A stretch of 64,000 nucleotides of DNA from Corallococcus sp. AS-1-6 (GTDB lineage Bacteria; Myxococcota; Myxococcia; Myxococcales; Myxococcaceae): positions 1 to 64,000 of the forward strand of contig NZ_JAIQDE010000027.1 of NCBI RefSeq assembly GCF_020037015.1. Reading direction: 5' to 3'. Shown piece by piece: positions 51,233-59,541 of the stretch. Position numbers and translations under genes: made by a program. The number at the start of each line of letters is the position of its first letter. Within the stretch, counting starts at the first letter, position 1. Under the pieces are notes generated by a model that was not told where the DNA came from, searched no databases, and saw only the letters and a program-made list of their open reading frames with translations.

Positions 51233-53227
51233 ATGTGGCGCTCGCTTCTCGCCCGGACCGTCGTCGGTCTGGCGCTCGGCTTCCAGGCACAGGCCCTCGC
51301 CGGGCAGGAGACGCCTGCGCCCGAGGACGGCGAGCCCCCCCTCCCTGAGTTCGTCCTCCCCATCGTGGAGGTCATCGGCAGGGAGGTCCCCGAAGCCCCC
51401 GCCGACTCCGCCCGGCGCCGCGACCCCACCGGCGCCATCACCGTCATCGACGTCCGCGAGCGCGCAGGCGAAGCGCGCGACACCGCGGAGCTGCTCGGCG
51501 GATCCGCGAGCCTCGTCGTGCAGGACTCCGGCGGGTACGGACAGAGCAAGAGCCTGGTGGTTCGCGGCGCGTCGTCCAATGGCGTGCTCGTGTTCCTGGA
51601 CGGCATCCCGCTCAACGGCGCGGGCGGCGTCGCGGACCTGTCGCTCATCCCCGTCGCGCTGCTGGAGCGGATGGAGATCCTCCGCGGCGCGGCCGGTGCC
51701 CGCTACGGCGCGGGCGGCCTGGGCGGCGCGGTCAACCTCGTCACCCGCGCGCCCTCGTCACGGCTCCTCTCCAGCGGCGAGGTCACCTACGGCAGCTTCG
51801 ACACCGTGATGGCCCACGTCGCCGCGTCGGGCGCGCTGCTCGAAGGTCAGGCGCTGGTGCTGCTGCATGGCGGGCGCTCCCAGGGCGACTTCAGCTACCG
51901 CGTGGACGAGCTGCCCGCGCTGGACGACAACCCGCTCACGCAGGAGGTGCGCACGCGCAATGACGCGCGCGGTGGCGGCGCGCTCCTGAAGTACCGCCAG
52001 GGGCTGGACGGCGGCGGGCGCGTGGACGTGCTGGCGGAGCTGTCGCTGGAGGACCGCGCGCTCGCGGGCACCGTGCAGAACCCCGCCGAGTCCCGCCGCC
52101 AGGACCAGACGCGCCTGTCGCTGGGCGCTCGCTGGGCAAGGCCCTTCGGTGACACGGGTGAGGGCAGTGCTCGCGGCTTCTTCCGTCGCGACTGGCTGGA
52201 CGTCACCGGCGGCACCACCGGCGTGGACTCCGGCGCGCAGCACTACACCGTGGGCGGCGTGGAGGTGGAGGGGCGCGCGGTGCTGGGCCGCAACGCGCTC
52301 GCCGTCACGCTGGCCGGCTCATCGGAGTCCGTCACGCAGGCCGTGGGCGGCCAGGCCGCGTCGTGGTGGCGCGCGAGCGTCATGGCCATGGACTCGCTGT
52401 CCCTGTTCTCCGAGCGCCTGAAGCTGGTGCCTTCGGTGCGCGTGGAGCGCGTGGGGCACTACTCGCTGCTGTCGCCCAAGCTGGGCGCGAGCGTGGACCT
52501 GGGCCATGGCTTCGGCGTGCGCGCCAACGCGGGCCAGTCCCACCGCGCGCCGTCGTTCCTGGAGCTCTACATCCGGCAGGGCCTGCTGCTGCCCAACCCG
52601 GAGCTCAAGCCCGAGCGCGCCCTGTCCGTGGACGCCGCGGCCCTGTGGCACGACGCGCACTGGAGCGCCAGCGCGGGCGGCTTCGCGGCGGTCTACGAGA
52701 ACCTCATCGCCTACGAGCTGTACCCGCCGAATCTCGCGAAGCCCTACAACTTCGCCGCCGCGCGCGTGTGGGGCGCGGAGGTGGAGCTGGAGGCCCGGCC
52801 TCGCGCGTGGCTCACCGCGACCAGCAGCTACGCGTGGACCCGCACGCAGAACCGCTACGGTGACCCCCGCTACTTCGGCAAGGAGCTGCCGTACCGCCCT
52901 CGCCACAAGTGGGTGGGCCGGCTGCGCGTGGGGCCGGACTGGCTCAACGGCCGCACGGAGGTCCTCGTCCAGTCCTCGCAGTTGATCAACCGCGTGGGCG
53001 AGGCGCGCCTGTCCCTGCCTTCGCGCACCTGGGTGAGCGTGGGGGCCTCCAGCACCTTCCTGCGCCGCCCGGACCTCACCGTGTCGTTCGACGTGAAGAA
53101 CCTGCTCGATGCGCGGACCGCCGACTACACCGGCATGCCGCTGCCCGGCCGCGCCGCGTACGTGACGCTCTCCGTGGCGCTCGACCCTGCCCCCTCCGAG
53201 GACTCCCATGTCGCGTCCCCTCCTTGA
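51233..53227 (+). CDS. btuB: TonB-dependent outer-membrane receptor, BtuB-like
   Basis: This 664-residue protein has a Sec signal peptide (after QALAG), a TonB-box-like IVEVIG, and a plug domain with DTAELLGGSASLVVQDSGG, LVVRGASSNGVLVFLDGIPL and GAAGARYGAGGLGGAVNL. A 22-strand-type barrel follows with aromatic-ended strands. It directly follows a cobalamin riboswitch, so vitamin B12 or a related corrinoid is the expected cargo. The C-terminus runs about 15 residues past the usual terminal strand and overlaps the next gene by 20 nt, so the lipoprotein downstream is co-translated. Confidence 0.93.
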   Translation: MWRSLLARTVVGLALGFQAQALAGQETPAPEDGEPPLPEFVLPIVEVIGREVPEAPADSARRRDPTGAITVIDVRERAGEARDTAELLGGSASLVVQDSGGYGQSKSLVVRGASSNGVLVFLDGIPLNGAGGVADLSLIPVALLERMEILRGAAGARYGAGGLGGAVNLVTRAPSSRLLSSGEVTYGSFDTVMAHVAASGALLEGQALVLLHGGRSQGDFSYRVDELPALDDNPLTQEVRTRNDARGGGALLKYRQGLDGGGRVDVLAELSLEDRALAGTVQNPAESRRQDQTRLSLGARWARPFGDTGEGSARGFFRRDWLDVTGGTTGVDSGAQHYTVGGVEVEGRAVLGRNALAVTLAGSSESVTQAVGGQAASWWRASVMAMDSLSLFSERLKLVPSVRVERVGHYSLLSPKLGASVDLGHGFGVRANAGQSHRAPSFLELYIRQGLLLPNPELKPERALSVDAAALWHDAHWSASAGGFAAVYENLIAYELYPPNLAKPYNFAAARVWGAEVELEARPRAWLTATSSYAWTRTQNRYGDPRYFGKELPYRPRHKWVGRLRVGPDWLNGRTEVLVQSSQLINRVGEARLSLPSRTWVSVGASSTFLRRPDLTVSFDVKNLLDARTADYTGMPLPGRAAYVTLSVALDPAPSEDSHVASPP

Positions 53228-54815
53228 TGCGCGGCTCGCGCTGCTGCTGTCGGCCGTGGCGGCGGCGCTCCTCACCGGCTGCCCGGAGGAGAAGGTCCTG
53301 TGCACCTCCGGCCTGAGCGTCTGCGGCGCCGAGTGCGTGGACCTCCAGGGCGACCCGTCGAACTGCGGCGCGTGTGGCACCGCGTGCGGCGCGGGGGAGA
53401 CGTGTCAGGCGGGCGTGTGCGGATGCCAGCCGGGCACGCAGACGTGTGGTGAGGCGTGCGTCGCGCTCGCGAGCGACCCGCTGAACTGTGGCGCTTGCGG
53501 CGCCGCGTGTCCGTCCGGCCAGGTCTGCCAGGCCGGCACCTGCCGCGAGGGGTGCTCCGACGGCGCGGAGCGGTGCGGGGACAGTTGCGTGGTGCTCGCG
53601 AGCGACCCGCTGAACTGCGGCGCTTGCGGCGCGGTGTGCCCGGACGTGCAGTCGTGCCACTCGGGCCGGTGCATGTATGACGTGGTGGCGGCCTGCTTCA
53701 CCAACGGACAGCTCGTGGGCATCCAGGCGGCCACGGACCGGATGGGGCCCCGGCGGCAGTTCGGCTCCGGCGTGCAGGCGCTGGCGGCGTGGGATGGCGT
53801 GGTGCTGGCGGCGGACGCGGCGCGCTCGGTGCTGTCACAGGCTCCTGCGGGGGCGCTGGGGACGGTGGCGGAGGAGGACTCGCTGGGCGCGGTGGCGGCT
53901 TCGCCCAATGACATCCTCGTGGATCCTCCGTATGTGTATGTCCTCGACTCGGCGAACAACACGCTCCAGGTGCTCAAGCGGGAGGGGGCCGCGCAGGGCG
54001 GGGGGCTGGGACTGCGCACGGTGGGGCAGGTGAACCTGGGCGCGAACACCAGCCCGCAGGTCATCGCGAAGCGCGGCGACACGTTCTACATCCCGCTGTT
54101 CGGCACGGCCGGCTCCGACTTCAAGCAGGGCAACGCCGTGGCTCGCGTCAGCGTGAGGGACCCGGAGAAGCCCCGGCTCGTGGACACCGTTCCGCTCACC
54201 GGTCTGGACCTGAAGTCCTTCGACGGCGGGACGACGATGGCGCTTCCCTACGCGGCGGTGTCCGTGGACGCGGGCGTGTACGTGGCGCTCACCAACCTGA
54301 ACCCCGCGAATGACTACCTGCCCAACGGACCCGGGATGCTCGCGCGCATCGACCCGGCGGATGGTGGGGTGCACGCCATCGACCTGGGCGCGAAGGACTG
54401 CCTCAACGCGGGCGACGTGCAGGCGGTGGGTGACCAGTTGGTGGTGAGCTGCCTGGGCGAGGCGGTGTTCGACACCGCGGGCAGCTACCGCGCCAAGGCC
54501 GTGCGGGCCACGGGGCTGGTGCTGGTGAAGGATGACCGGCCCGTGGCGTCGTATGCGCTGTCGCCGGGCTGCACCGGAGGGCCGGAGAGCGGCTGCGACC
54601 TCGCGGTGGGAGGGCGGCTCGCGGTGGTGGGCAATGCCGTGTACGTCACGGACGTGAACGCGGGCCGCGTGTTCGTGGTGGAGGTGCGTGACGGCCAGTT
54701 CGTCGAGCGGCGCGGCAACTCCACGCCGCAGGCGGCGGGCCCGGCGCTGGATGCGTGTCCGGTGGATCCCCGGCGCGGCATCTCCAATGCCATCGACATC
54801 GTCGCGGTGCCGTGA
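53208..54815 (+). CDS. Cys-rich, propeller-like lipoprotein (BtuG-like candidate)
   Basis: This 535-residue protein has a signal peptide and lipobox LLTGC. Residues ~25-155 contain three or four Cys-rich modules of the form CVDL-DPSNCGACGTAC-CQAGVCG, common on myxobacterial surfaces. From ~160 to the end there are beta-propeller-like blades (PNDILVDPPYVYVLDSANN, GNAVYVTDVNAGRVFVVEV). It is co-translated with the BtuB-like receptor under a B12 riboswitch. In Bacteroides, BtuG propeller lipoproteins cap BtuB and capture B12, so I infer an analogous role; homology to BtuG itself is not shown. Confidence 0.82.
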   Translation: MSRPLLDARLALLLSAVAAALLTGCPEEKVLCTSGLSVCGAECVDLQGDPSNCGACGTACGAGETCQAGVCGCQPGTQTCGEACVALASDPLNCGACGAACPSGQVCQAGTCREGCSDGAERCGDSCVVLASDPLNCGACGAVCPDVQSCHSGRCMYDVVAACFTNGQLVGIQAATDRMGPRRQFGSGVQALAAWDGVVLAADAARSVLSQAPAGALGTVAEEDSLGAVAASPNDILVDPPYVYVLDSANNTLQVLKREGAAQGGGLGLRTVGQVNLGANTSPQVIAKRGDTFYIPLFGTAGSDFKQGNAVARVSVRDPEKPRLVDTVPLTGLDLKSFDGGTTMALPYAAVSVDAGVYVALTNLNPANDYLPNGPGMLARIDPADGGVHAIDLGAKDCLNAGDVQAVGDQLVVSCLGEAVFDTAGSYRAKAVRATGLVLVKDDRPVASYALSPGCTGGPESGCDLAVGGRLAVVGNAVYVTDVNAGRVFVVEVRDGQFVERRGNSTPQAAGPALDACPVDPRRGISNAIDIVAVP

Positions 54816-54834
54816 GGCATTGGCCCTGCTTGTA

Positions 54835-54863
54835 TTGACAAGCCCTGCTGTCCGCCATACTCC
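54835..54863 (+). promoter_or_regulatory. Promoter of cobalamin unit 2
   Basis: Perfect -35 TTGACA (54835-54840) and TACTCC (54858-54863) are separated by 17 nt, directly ahead of riboswitch 2. A CATACT at 54856-54861 is an alternative -10 with a 15-nt spacer. Spacing and sequence match the promoter of unit 3. Confidence 0.6.
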
Positions 54864-54875
54864 AGCGCCCGTCGT

Positions 54876-55064
54876 TGGTACGCCGCATCCGCAGGGTGCG
54901 GCGTTTAAAGGGAACCCGGTGTGAATCCGGGACTGCCCCGCAGCGGTGAGCAGGAACGAACGCCGTCCTCGCAAGCACTGGCCCGTGAGTGGGCTGGGAA
55001 GCGACGGCCAGTAGGTGGGTGACCCGATGAGGGCCTCCCGCGCCTGTGAGTCCGAAGACCTGCC
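54876..55064 (+). promoter_or_regulatory. Cobalamin riboswitch 2
   Basis: Landmarks are GGGAACCCGGTGTGAATCC, GGGACTGCCCCGCAGCGGTG with AGCAGGAAC, GGAAGCGACGGCC, and the B12 box GAGTCCGAAGACCTGCC ending at 55064. A long stem (GCCGCATCC pairing with GGGTGCGGC) forms the 5' side. This is a canonical cobalamin aptamer. The first start codon lies 173 nt further on, leaving room for the conserved leader hairpin described below. Confidence 0.95.
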
Positions 55065-55089
55065 ACGACCCATGCCTCCGGGCATGGCC

Positions 55090-55118
55090 AGACCGGAGCC
55101 TCCGAGGGGAGGTGACGG
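55090..55118 (+). promoter_or_regulatory. Conserved leader hairpin after riboswitch 2
   Basis: The segment begins AGACCGGAGCCTCCGAGG and ends GGGAGGTGACGG. CCTCC can pair with GGAGG over a GAGG loop. An almost identical segment occurs after riboswitch 3 (58090-58118). I infer an expression-platform or anti-Shine-Dalgarno element. Confidence 0.55.
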
Positions 55119-55237
55119 AGGTCTTCCGCTCGCGCGGCGTGTCGTGTCCTGACGTGTCCCCCGTGCGCGGTCCGCTCTCCGTCCACGCCCCTTGGATTCA
55201 CCTCGCCCGTGGGGGCGATGCAAGGGAGCAGTCGCGG

Positions 55238-56743
55238 ATGAAGACAGAGCGGATGTTGACGGGGCGGGGACTCCAGGGCTTCGCGTGGGCGCTGACGACC
55301 CTCGCGATGGCGCTGACCAGCGCGGGCTGCGGCGATGCGTGCGTCGATGATTTCGACTGCCGCGACCAAGGCGCCGCTCCCGCGGGACAGCGCTTCGCCT
55401 GCGTTGAGAGCAAGTGCGAGCTGACGTCCGTCACCGTGCCGGATGCCGGCACGGAGGCCGATGCCGGTGCGAGCACCGACGCGGGCACGGGCAGCGACGC
55501 CGGTACGACGACGGATGCTGGAACGACCGACGATGCCGGAACGGGCAGCGACGCCGGTACGACGGCGGATGCTGGAGCGACCGACGATGCTGGCACGAGC
55601 GCGGATGCGGGCACGGGCAGCGACGCAGGTACGAGCACCGATGCTGGCACAGGCGCCGACGCTGGTACGACGACGGATGCTGGAACGGACACCGACGCGG
55701 GCACGGGCACCGATGCAGGCTCGGATCCGTGCGCGGCCGCGACCTACGACCCGAAGCTGGGCACGCTCCAGCTCCAGGCGGGCTTCGTGGCCGGTGAGGC
55801 CGCGTCGCTTCCTTCCGCCGCGGGCCCGGTGGGCGTGACGCCCGGTCCCACGTACTCGCTCTACACGGTGGTGTCGGACGGCTCCTCCGGCCCTCATGCG
55901 CTGTACTCGCTGGGCACGTGGCCGCAGGTGTCGCTGGGCGCGGCGCCGCTGTTCGACGTGGCTGCTCCCTCCGACCGGAGCCCCTCCACCTCGCTCTTCC
56001 TCAGCCCCTTCGTGGAGACGGATGGCCAGCACGTCCTCACCGGCTACACGAAGTCCGGCGGAGGCTTCCCGGGCTCCGTGGGCGTGTATGACGTCGCCGC
56101 GCCCGCCAGCTCCACCTACGTCTCCGCGCCGAGCAACTTCTCCGCGGGCGTCGTGCCGGGCGCGTTCCTCATCAACGGCGGTGGGCTCGACACGGTGTCG
56201 GCCGGTCTGGGCGTCTACGCGTTGAAGACGGACAGCTCGCCGTTCACCGCGCTGAAGGTGGGCACGCTCCCGCCGGAGACGGGCGGCAGCGGCTTCACCG
56301 CCGTGTCCACCCACGGCGTCGCGATGATCGGCTACTTCTCCGACGACACCTTCCTCAACGAGGGCCGCGCGGTGGCCCCGGCGGCCATCACCGAGGCGCT
56401 CAGGTCCGGCACGCCGTTCGCCGTGGCGGATGCGCCCGCGCTCGACGTGGGCTCCAACTTCGTCGCCGCCTCGGGCCACGGCGAGGGCGTGTCCGTGCTC
56501 CGCGGCGACTACGTCCCGCCCGACTACAACTTCGCCGGCACGGACGTCTCGCGCTTCGCCTTCACCGTGACGGACGCCGGCGCGACCGTGACCGTCGGCG
56601 CCCGCCAGCCGGTGCTCGTCTACGCGGACCAGTGCACGCGCGTGACTGGCCTGACCGCCATCGGTGCGGACCTGCTCGTCGGCGTCGATGACAAGAACGG
56701 TGCGCGCCTGGTCCGCATCCAGCAGGCCCCTCAGCTCCGGTGA
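55238..56743 (+). CDS. Surface lipoprotein with DAGT repeats and propeller-like domain (B12 unit 2)
   Basis: This 501-residue protein has a signal peptide and lipobox TSAGC (Cys31), a small Cys-rich module CGDACVDDFDCRDQG, then 16 copies of a Asp-Ala-Gly hexapeptide (residues ~69-165). A domain of ~330 residues follows with repeated blade-like phrases such as VLTGYTKSGGGFPGSVGVYD, INGGGLDTVSAGLGVYAL and FTAVSTHGVAMIGYF. It is a close paralogue of the protein at 58240-59541. Placed directly behind a cobalamin riboswitch, it is most likely a surface corrinoid-binding protein, with the repeats acting as a flexible stalk. The ATG at 55238 follows GGGAG. Confidence 0.85.
   Translation: MKTERMLTGRGLQGFAWALTTLAMALTSAGCGDACVDDFDCRDQGAAPAGQRFACVESKCELTSVTVPDAGTEADAGASTDAGTGSDAGTTTDAGTTDDAGTGSDAGTTADAGATDDAGTSADAGTGSDAGTSTDAGTGADAGTTTDAGTDTDAGTGTDAGSDPCAAATYDPKLGTLQLQAGFVAGEAASLPSAAGPVGVTPGPTYSLYTVVSDGSSGPHALYSLGTWPQVSLGAAPLFDVAAPSDRSPSTSLFLSPFVETDGQHVLTGYTKSGGGFPGSVGVYDVAAPASSTYVSAPSNFSAGVVPGAFLINGGGLDTVSAGLGVYALKTDSSPFTALKVGTLPPETGGSGFTAVSTHGVAMIGYFSDDTFLNEGRAVAPAAITEALRSGTPFAVADAPALDVGSNFVAASGHGEGVSVLRGDYVPPDYNFAGTDVSRFAFTVTDAGATVTVGARQPVLVYADQCTRVTGLTAIGADLLVGVDDKNGARLVRIQQAPQLR
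55442..55729 (+). repeat. Coding hexapeptide repeats (Asp-Ala-Gly-Thr type)
   Basis: About sixteen 18-bp units encode variants of TDAGTG and SDAGTT, with the DNA phrase GACGCCGGTACGACG recurring. The stretch is acidic and Gly/Thr-rich, expected to be extended and mobile, and prone to copy-number change. Shorter versions occur in the proteins at 58240 and 59541. Confidence 0.85.
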
Positions 56744-57429
56744 GCGCGCCCATGAACAAGACCCTTCTTCCCAGGTCGTTCGCGCTGGGCTTCACCGCGC
56801 TCCTCTCCGTGGCGTGCGGCGGCGAGGACTTGCGGGACTCCCTCCAGGACCAGCCGCTGGTGGGTGCCCCGTTCGCGGACCGCGTCGTGTCCTTCGCTCC
56901 GGGCGCGGGCGCCGGGTTCGGTCAGGGCCTGCTGCCGGGCATCGTGCTGGGCGCGCCGAAAGGGGATGGCGCGTCGTCGGGCTCGCTGGACGTGCTGTCG
57001 CTCGGGAGCAACGGCGTCATCGTGCTGGAGTTCACGGACATCGCCGTCACGGACGGGCCGGGCGTGGACCTGCTCGTCTTCGAGAACGCGTTCATCAAGC
57101 CCTCCGGCAAGCCGTTCGCGGAGACGGGCGTGGTGGCCGTCAGCGACGACGGCGTCACCTGGCACGAGTTCCCGTGCGCGTCCTCCGACGTGGCGAACAA
57201 CTTCCCGGGCTGCGCGGGCGTCACGCCCGTGTACTCGCATCCCGACAATGGCATCCCGGCCACGGACCCGGCCGTGGCGGGAGGGGACGGCTTCGACCTG
57301 GCGGCCGTGGGCCTCACCCGCGCGCGCTTCGTGCGCATCCGCGACTCGGGCGCCAACGGCTACGCGGGCACCAGCGGCGGCTTCGACCTGGATGCCGTCG
57401 CCGTGGTGAACGGCGTGCAGCTTCCGTAG
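56740..57429 (+). CDS. Jelly-roll-like surface lipoprotein (B12 unit 2)
   Basis: This 229-residue protein starts at a GTG overlapping the preceding stop (an ATG at 56752 would start at the signal peptide proper), with lipobox LSVAC. The mature domain has GVDLLVFENAFIK, VAVSDDGVTWHEFPC and GTSGGFDLDAVAVVNG, a pattern shared almost residue for residue with the protein at 59541. The beta-rich, Cys-paired organisation suggests a jelly-roll or galactose-binding-like fold. Co-translation with a B12-controlled propeller protein suggests both form one surface complex. No enzymatic motif was seen. Confidence 0.82.
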   Translation: MSAPMNKTLLPRSFALGFTALLSVACGGEDLRDSLQDQPLVGAPFADRVVSFAPGAGAGFGQGLLPGIVLGAPKGDGASSGSLDVLSLGSNGVIVLEFTDIAVTDGPGVDLLVFENAFIKPSGKPFAETGVVAVSDDGVTWHEFPCASSDVANNFPGCAGVTPVYSHPDNGIPATDPAVAGGDGFDLAAVGLTRARFVRIRDSGANGYAGTSGGFDLDAVAVVNGVQLP

Positions 57430-57572
57430 TCGCGCGCGAGCACCGGGGCCGTTCTCCAGCGGACGGTCCCGGTGGCCTCGCGCGTCCATACGGCGAGTCC
57501 GGACGGCTGGAGGCTTCCGGGGTGGGGATGGCGGCATTAGATGCCCGCTGTCCCTCCCCCGGGTGCGCATCC

Positions 57573-57890
57573 ATGAACCGTCGTTCCGCCTCACTCCTCG
57601 TGCTGCTGGGCGTCCTGCTCGGCGCGGCCGCTCCGTTCCTTCTTCCCTCGGCGGTCTGGGCGCAGACGTCCCGCGCGGCGCCGCGGAAGGAAGTGCCGCC
57701 GCCCGCGCCTCCGCCGCCACCGGCGTACGAGTACACCTTCGTCAAGCGCGAGAGCCCGGACGAGGACCTCGTGGAGCTCCAGCGGCTGGGGGGCGAGGGC
57801 TGGCGCGTGGTGTCCACCGTCGTCGTGGACGGCAGCACGCGGCGCTACGTGTTGATGCGCGACCGACGCGCCGAACCCACGCCGCATTGA
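57573..57890 (+). CDS. Secreted DUF4177-like small protein
   Basis: This 105-residue protein has a long signal peptide (cleavage near VWAQ) and a Pro-rich linker. The domain YEYTFVKRESPDEDLVELQ with LGGEGWRVVSTVVVDGS is the DUF4177 fold (beta-alpha-beta, GW motif). It lies 143 nt after the previous gene and may be transcribed separately. Its 3' end overlaps the -35 box of the third cobalamin promoter. No link to B12 can be seen from the sequence. Confidence 0.72.
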   Translation: MNRRSASLLVLLGVLLGAAAPFLLPSAVWAQTSRAAPRKEVPPPAPPPPPAYEYTFVKRESPDEDLVELQRLGGEGWRVVSTVVVDGSTRRYVLMRDRRAEPTPH

Positions 57891-57915
57891 CTTTGCCCCG
57901 GGGTCGCCATAGTCC
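57887..57915 (+). promoter_or_regulatory. Promoter of cobalamin unit 3
   Basis: TTGACT (57887-57892) and TAGTCC (57910-57915) lie 17 nt apart, and the spacer shares the GTCGCCA/GTCCGCCA phrase with unit 2. The -35 box overlaps the last codon and stop of the preceding small gene. Confidence 0.6.
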
Positions 57916-57924
57916 CGCCCCGTC

Positions 57925-58055
57925 ATCGATGCCTTCACGCCATGGGGCGTGAGGGCTTCCAGGGAACCCGGTGTGAGTCCGGGACTGCCCCGCAGCGGTA
58001 AGCAGGAACAGCGTTCGCACGAACACCGTTTCAGCGAGTCCGAAGACCTGGCGAC
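57925..58055 (+). promoter_or_regulatory. Cobalamin riboswitch 3
   Basis: Landmarks are GGGAACCCGGTGTGAGTCC, GGGACTGCCCCGCAGCGGTA with AGCAGGAAC, a short variable arm, and the B12 box GAGTCCGAAGACCTGGC near 58034-58052. It is very close to riboswitch 2 in the aptamer core but shorter in the peripheral stem, consistent with duplication followed by divergence. The coding start is 185 nt downstream. Confidence 0.93.
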
Positions 58056-58089
58056 GACCCGGCGTCCTCCCCACGGAGGGCCCGGCGAC

Positions 58090-58118
58090 AGACCGGAACC
58101 TCCGCGGGGAGCTGACGG
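58090..58118 (+). promoter_or_regulatory. Conserved leader hairpin after riboswitch 3
   Basis: The segment begins AGACCGGAACCTCCGCGG and ends GGGAGCTGACGG, matching the leader element after riboswitch 2 at all but a few positions. The CTCC/GGAG pairing is kept. It is probably part of the shared expression platform. Confidence 0.55.
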
Positions 58119-58239
58119 CGAAGGCAGGCCTCCAGGGCGCGGCACGCGCCTGGCGGTCCGGTGCCTTGCGTCCGCGCAGCCTCCCGCCAGGGCAACGCCT
58201 TTTCCGCCTCCGGGCGGGAAGGCCAGGAGCGAGGACGCG

Positions 58240-59541
58240 ATGCGGACCGACATGAAGCGGATGGGCACGAAGGGCCAGCGCGCGGCGTGGATGGGCGCCC
58301 TGCTGGCGGTGGTGCTGGGCGGCACGGGCTGCGGCAGTGAGTGCGTGGACACCTTCGACTGCCGCGACAAGGGCACGCCCGCGGAGGGCAAGGCCTGGGC
58401 CTGTGTCGCGGAGACGTGCACCCAGGTCACCGTCGACATCGAAGAGGTCGACGCGGGCACCGACGCGGGGACGGGCTCCGACGCGGGCACGGAGCCCGAC
58501 GGTGGCACCGGCACGGACGCGGGCACGGATGGCGGGACGGTCGCTTGCGCCCCGCTGCCTCGCGAGCAGGTGCTGGGCACGCTCCAGCTCCAGTCGGGCT
58601 TCAGCGTCGCGGAGTCCGCGGAGCTGTCCCCGGAGGTGGTCGCGGTGGTGTCCACGCCCGGCCCCACGCACTCCCTCTTCGGCTTGCGCACGACGGCCAC
58701 GGGCCGCGACTTCTTCGCGCTGGGGACCTGGCCGGACGTGACGCTGGGCACCGCCGCGCTCGACACGGTGCTCGCGCCCGCGGACCGCGCCAGCGCGGCC
58801 GACACCTACCCGTCCTACTTCCTGGCCTATGACGGCACGCGCCTGCTCGCGGGCTACACGAAGTCCGGCGCGGGCTTCCCGGGCTCCGTCGCGGTGGTGG
58901 ATCCGTCCGGGCGCGACGCGGCGCTCTACCTCAACGCGCCGGGCAACTACACCGCCGCGGGAACGACGGACGCGTTCTTCGTCAATGGCGGCGGCCTGGA
59001 CACGGTGACGGACGGCCTGGGCGTCTACGCGCTGGTGACCTCCGCCAAGCCCTACGTCGCCGTGAAGGTGGCGGACTTCCCGGCGCAGGTGGGCGGCAGC
59101 GGCTTCACCGCCGTCGCGGACAACGGCATCGCGGTGTTCGGCTACTCGGAGCCGGACACGTACGTGAACGTGGCCTACGCCGTGTCCAGCACCAAGCTGG
59201 GCGAGGCGCTGGCGTCGCGCACGCCGGTGGTGCTCACGAACGAGCCGAAGGTGGACGTGGGCTCCGACTTCAACGCCGCCGCCAGCTTCGGCAACGGCGT
59301 GGCCCTGGCGCGCGGCGCCTACGGCGCCACGGGCTTCGGCGTCACCGACGTGTCGCGCTTCTCGCTCACGCCCGGCCTGGGCGGCGGTCAGCCCATCAGC
59401 GTGGGCACGCGCGTGGCGGTGCTCAACGCCGCGGACGCGTGCACGTCCGTGGACCTGCTGTCGTCGCTGGGCGCGGACCTGCTCGTGGGCGTGAAGGACG
59501 TCAACGGCCGCCGCCTCGTGCGCATCCGGCAGGGCCCGTGA
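58240..59541 (+). CDS. Surface lipoprotein, paralogue of the 55238 protein (B12 unit 3)
   Basis: This 433-residue protein has a basic n-region and lipobox GGTGC, the same small Cys module (CGSECVDTFDCRDKG) and only about five DAGT-type repeats. The propeller-like domain contains LLAGYTKSGAGFPGSVAVVD, VNGGGLDTVTDGLGVYAL and FTAVADNGIAVFGY. Its similarity to the unit 2 protein runs through the whole mature chain, so the units arose by duplication. It sits behind cobalamin riboswitch 3. Its stop overlaps the next start by one base (TGATG). Corrinoid binding is inferred from regulation. Confidence 0.85.
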   Translation: MRTDMKRMGTKGQRAAWMGALLAVVLGGTGCGSECVDTFDCRDKGTPAEGKAWACVAETCTQVTVDIEEVDAGTDAGTGSDAGTEPDGGTGTDAGTDGGTVACAPLPREQVLGTLQLQSGFSVAESAELSPEVVAVVSTPGPTHSLFGLRTTATGRDFFALGTWPDVTLGTAALDTVLAPADRASAADTYPSYFLAYDGTRLLAGYTKSGAGFPGSVAVVDPSGRDAALYLNAPGNYTAAGTTDAFFVNGGGLDTVTDGLGVYALVTSAKPYVAVKVADFPAQVGGSGFTAVADNGIAVFGYSEPDTYVNVAYAVSSTKLGEALASRTPVVLTNEPKVDVGSDFNAAASFGNGVALARGAYGATGFGVTDVSRFSLTPGLGGGQPISVGTRVAVLNAADACTSVDLLSSLGADLLVGVKDVNGRRLVRIRQGP

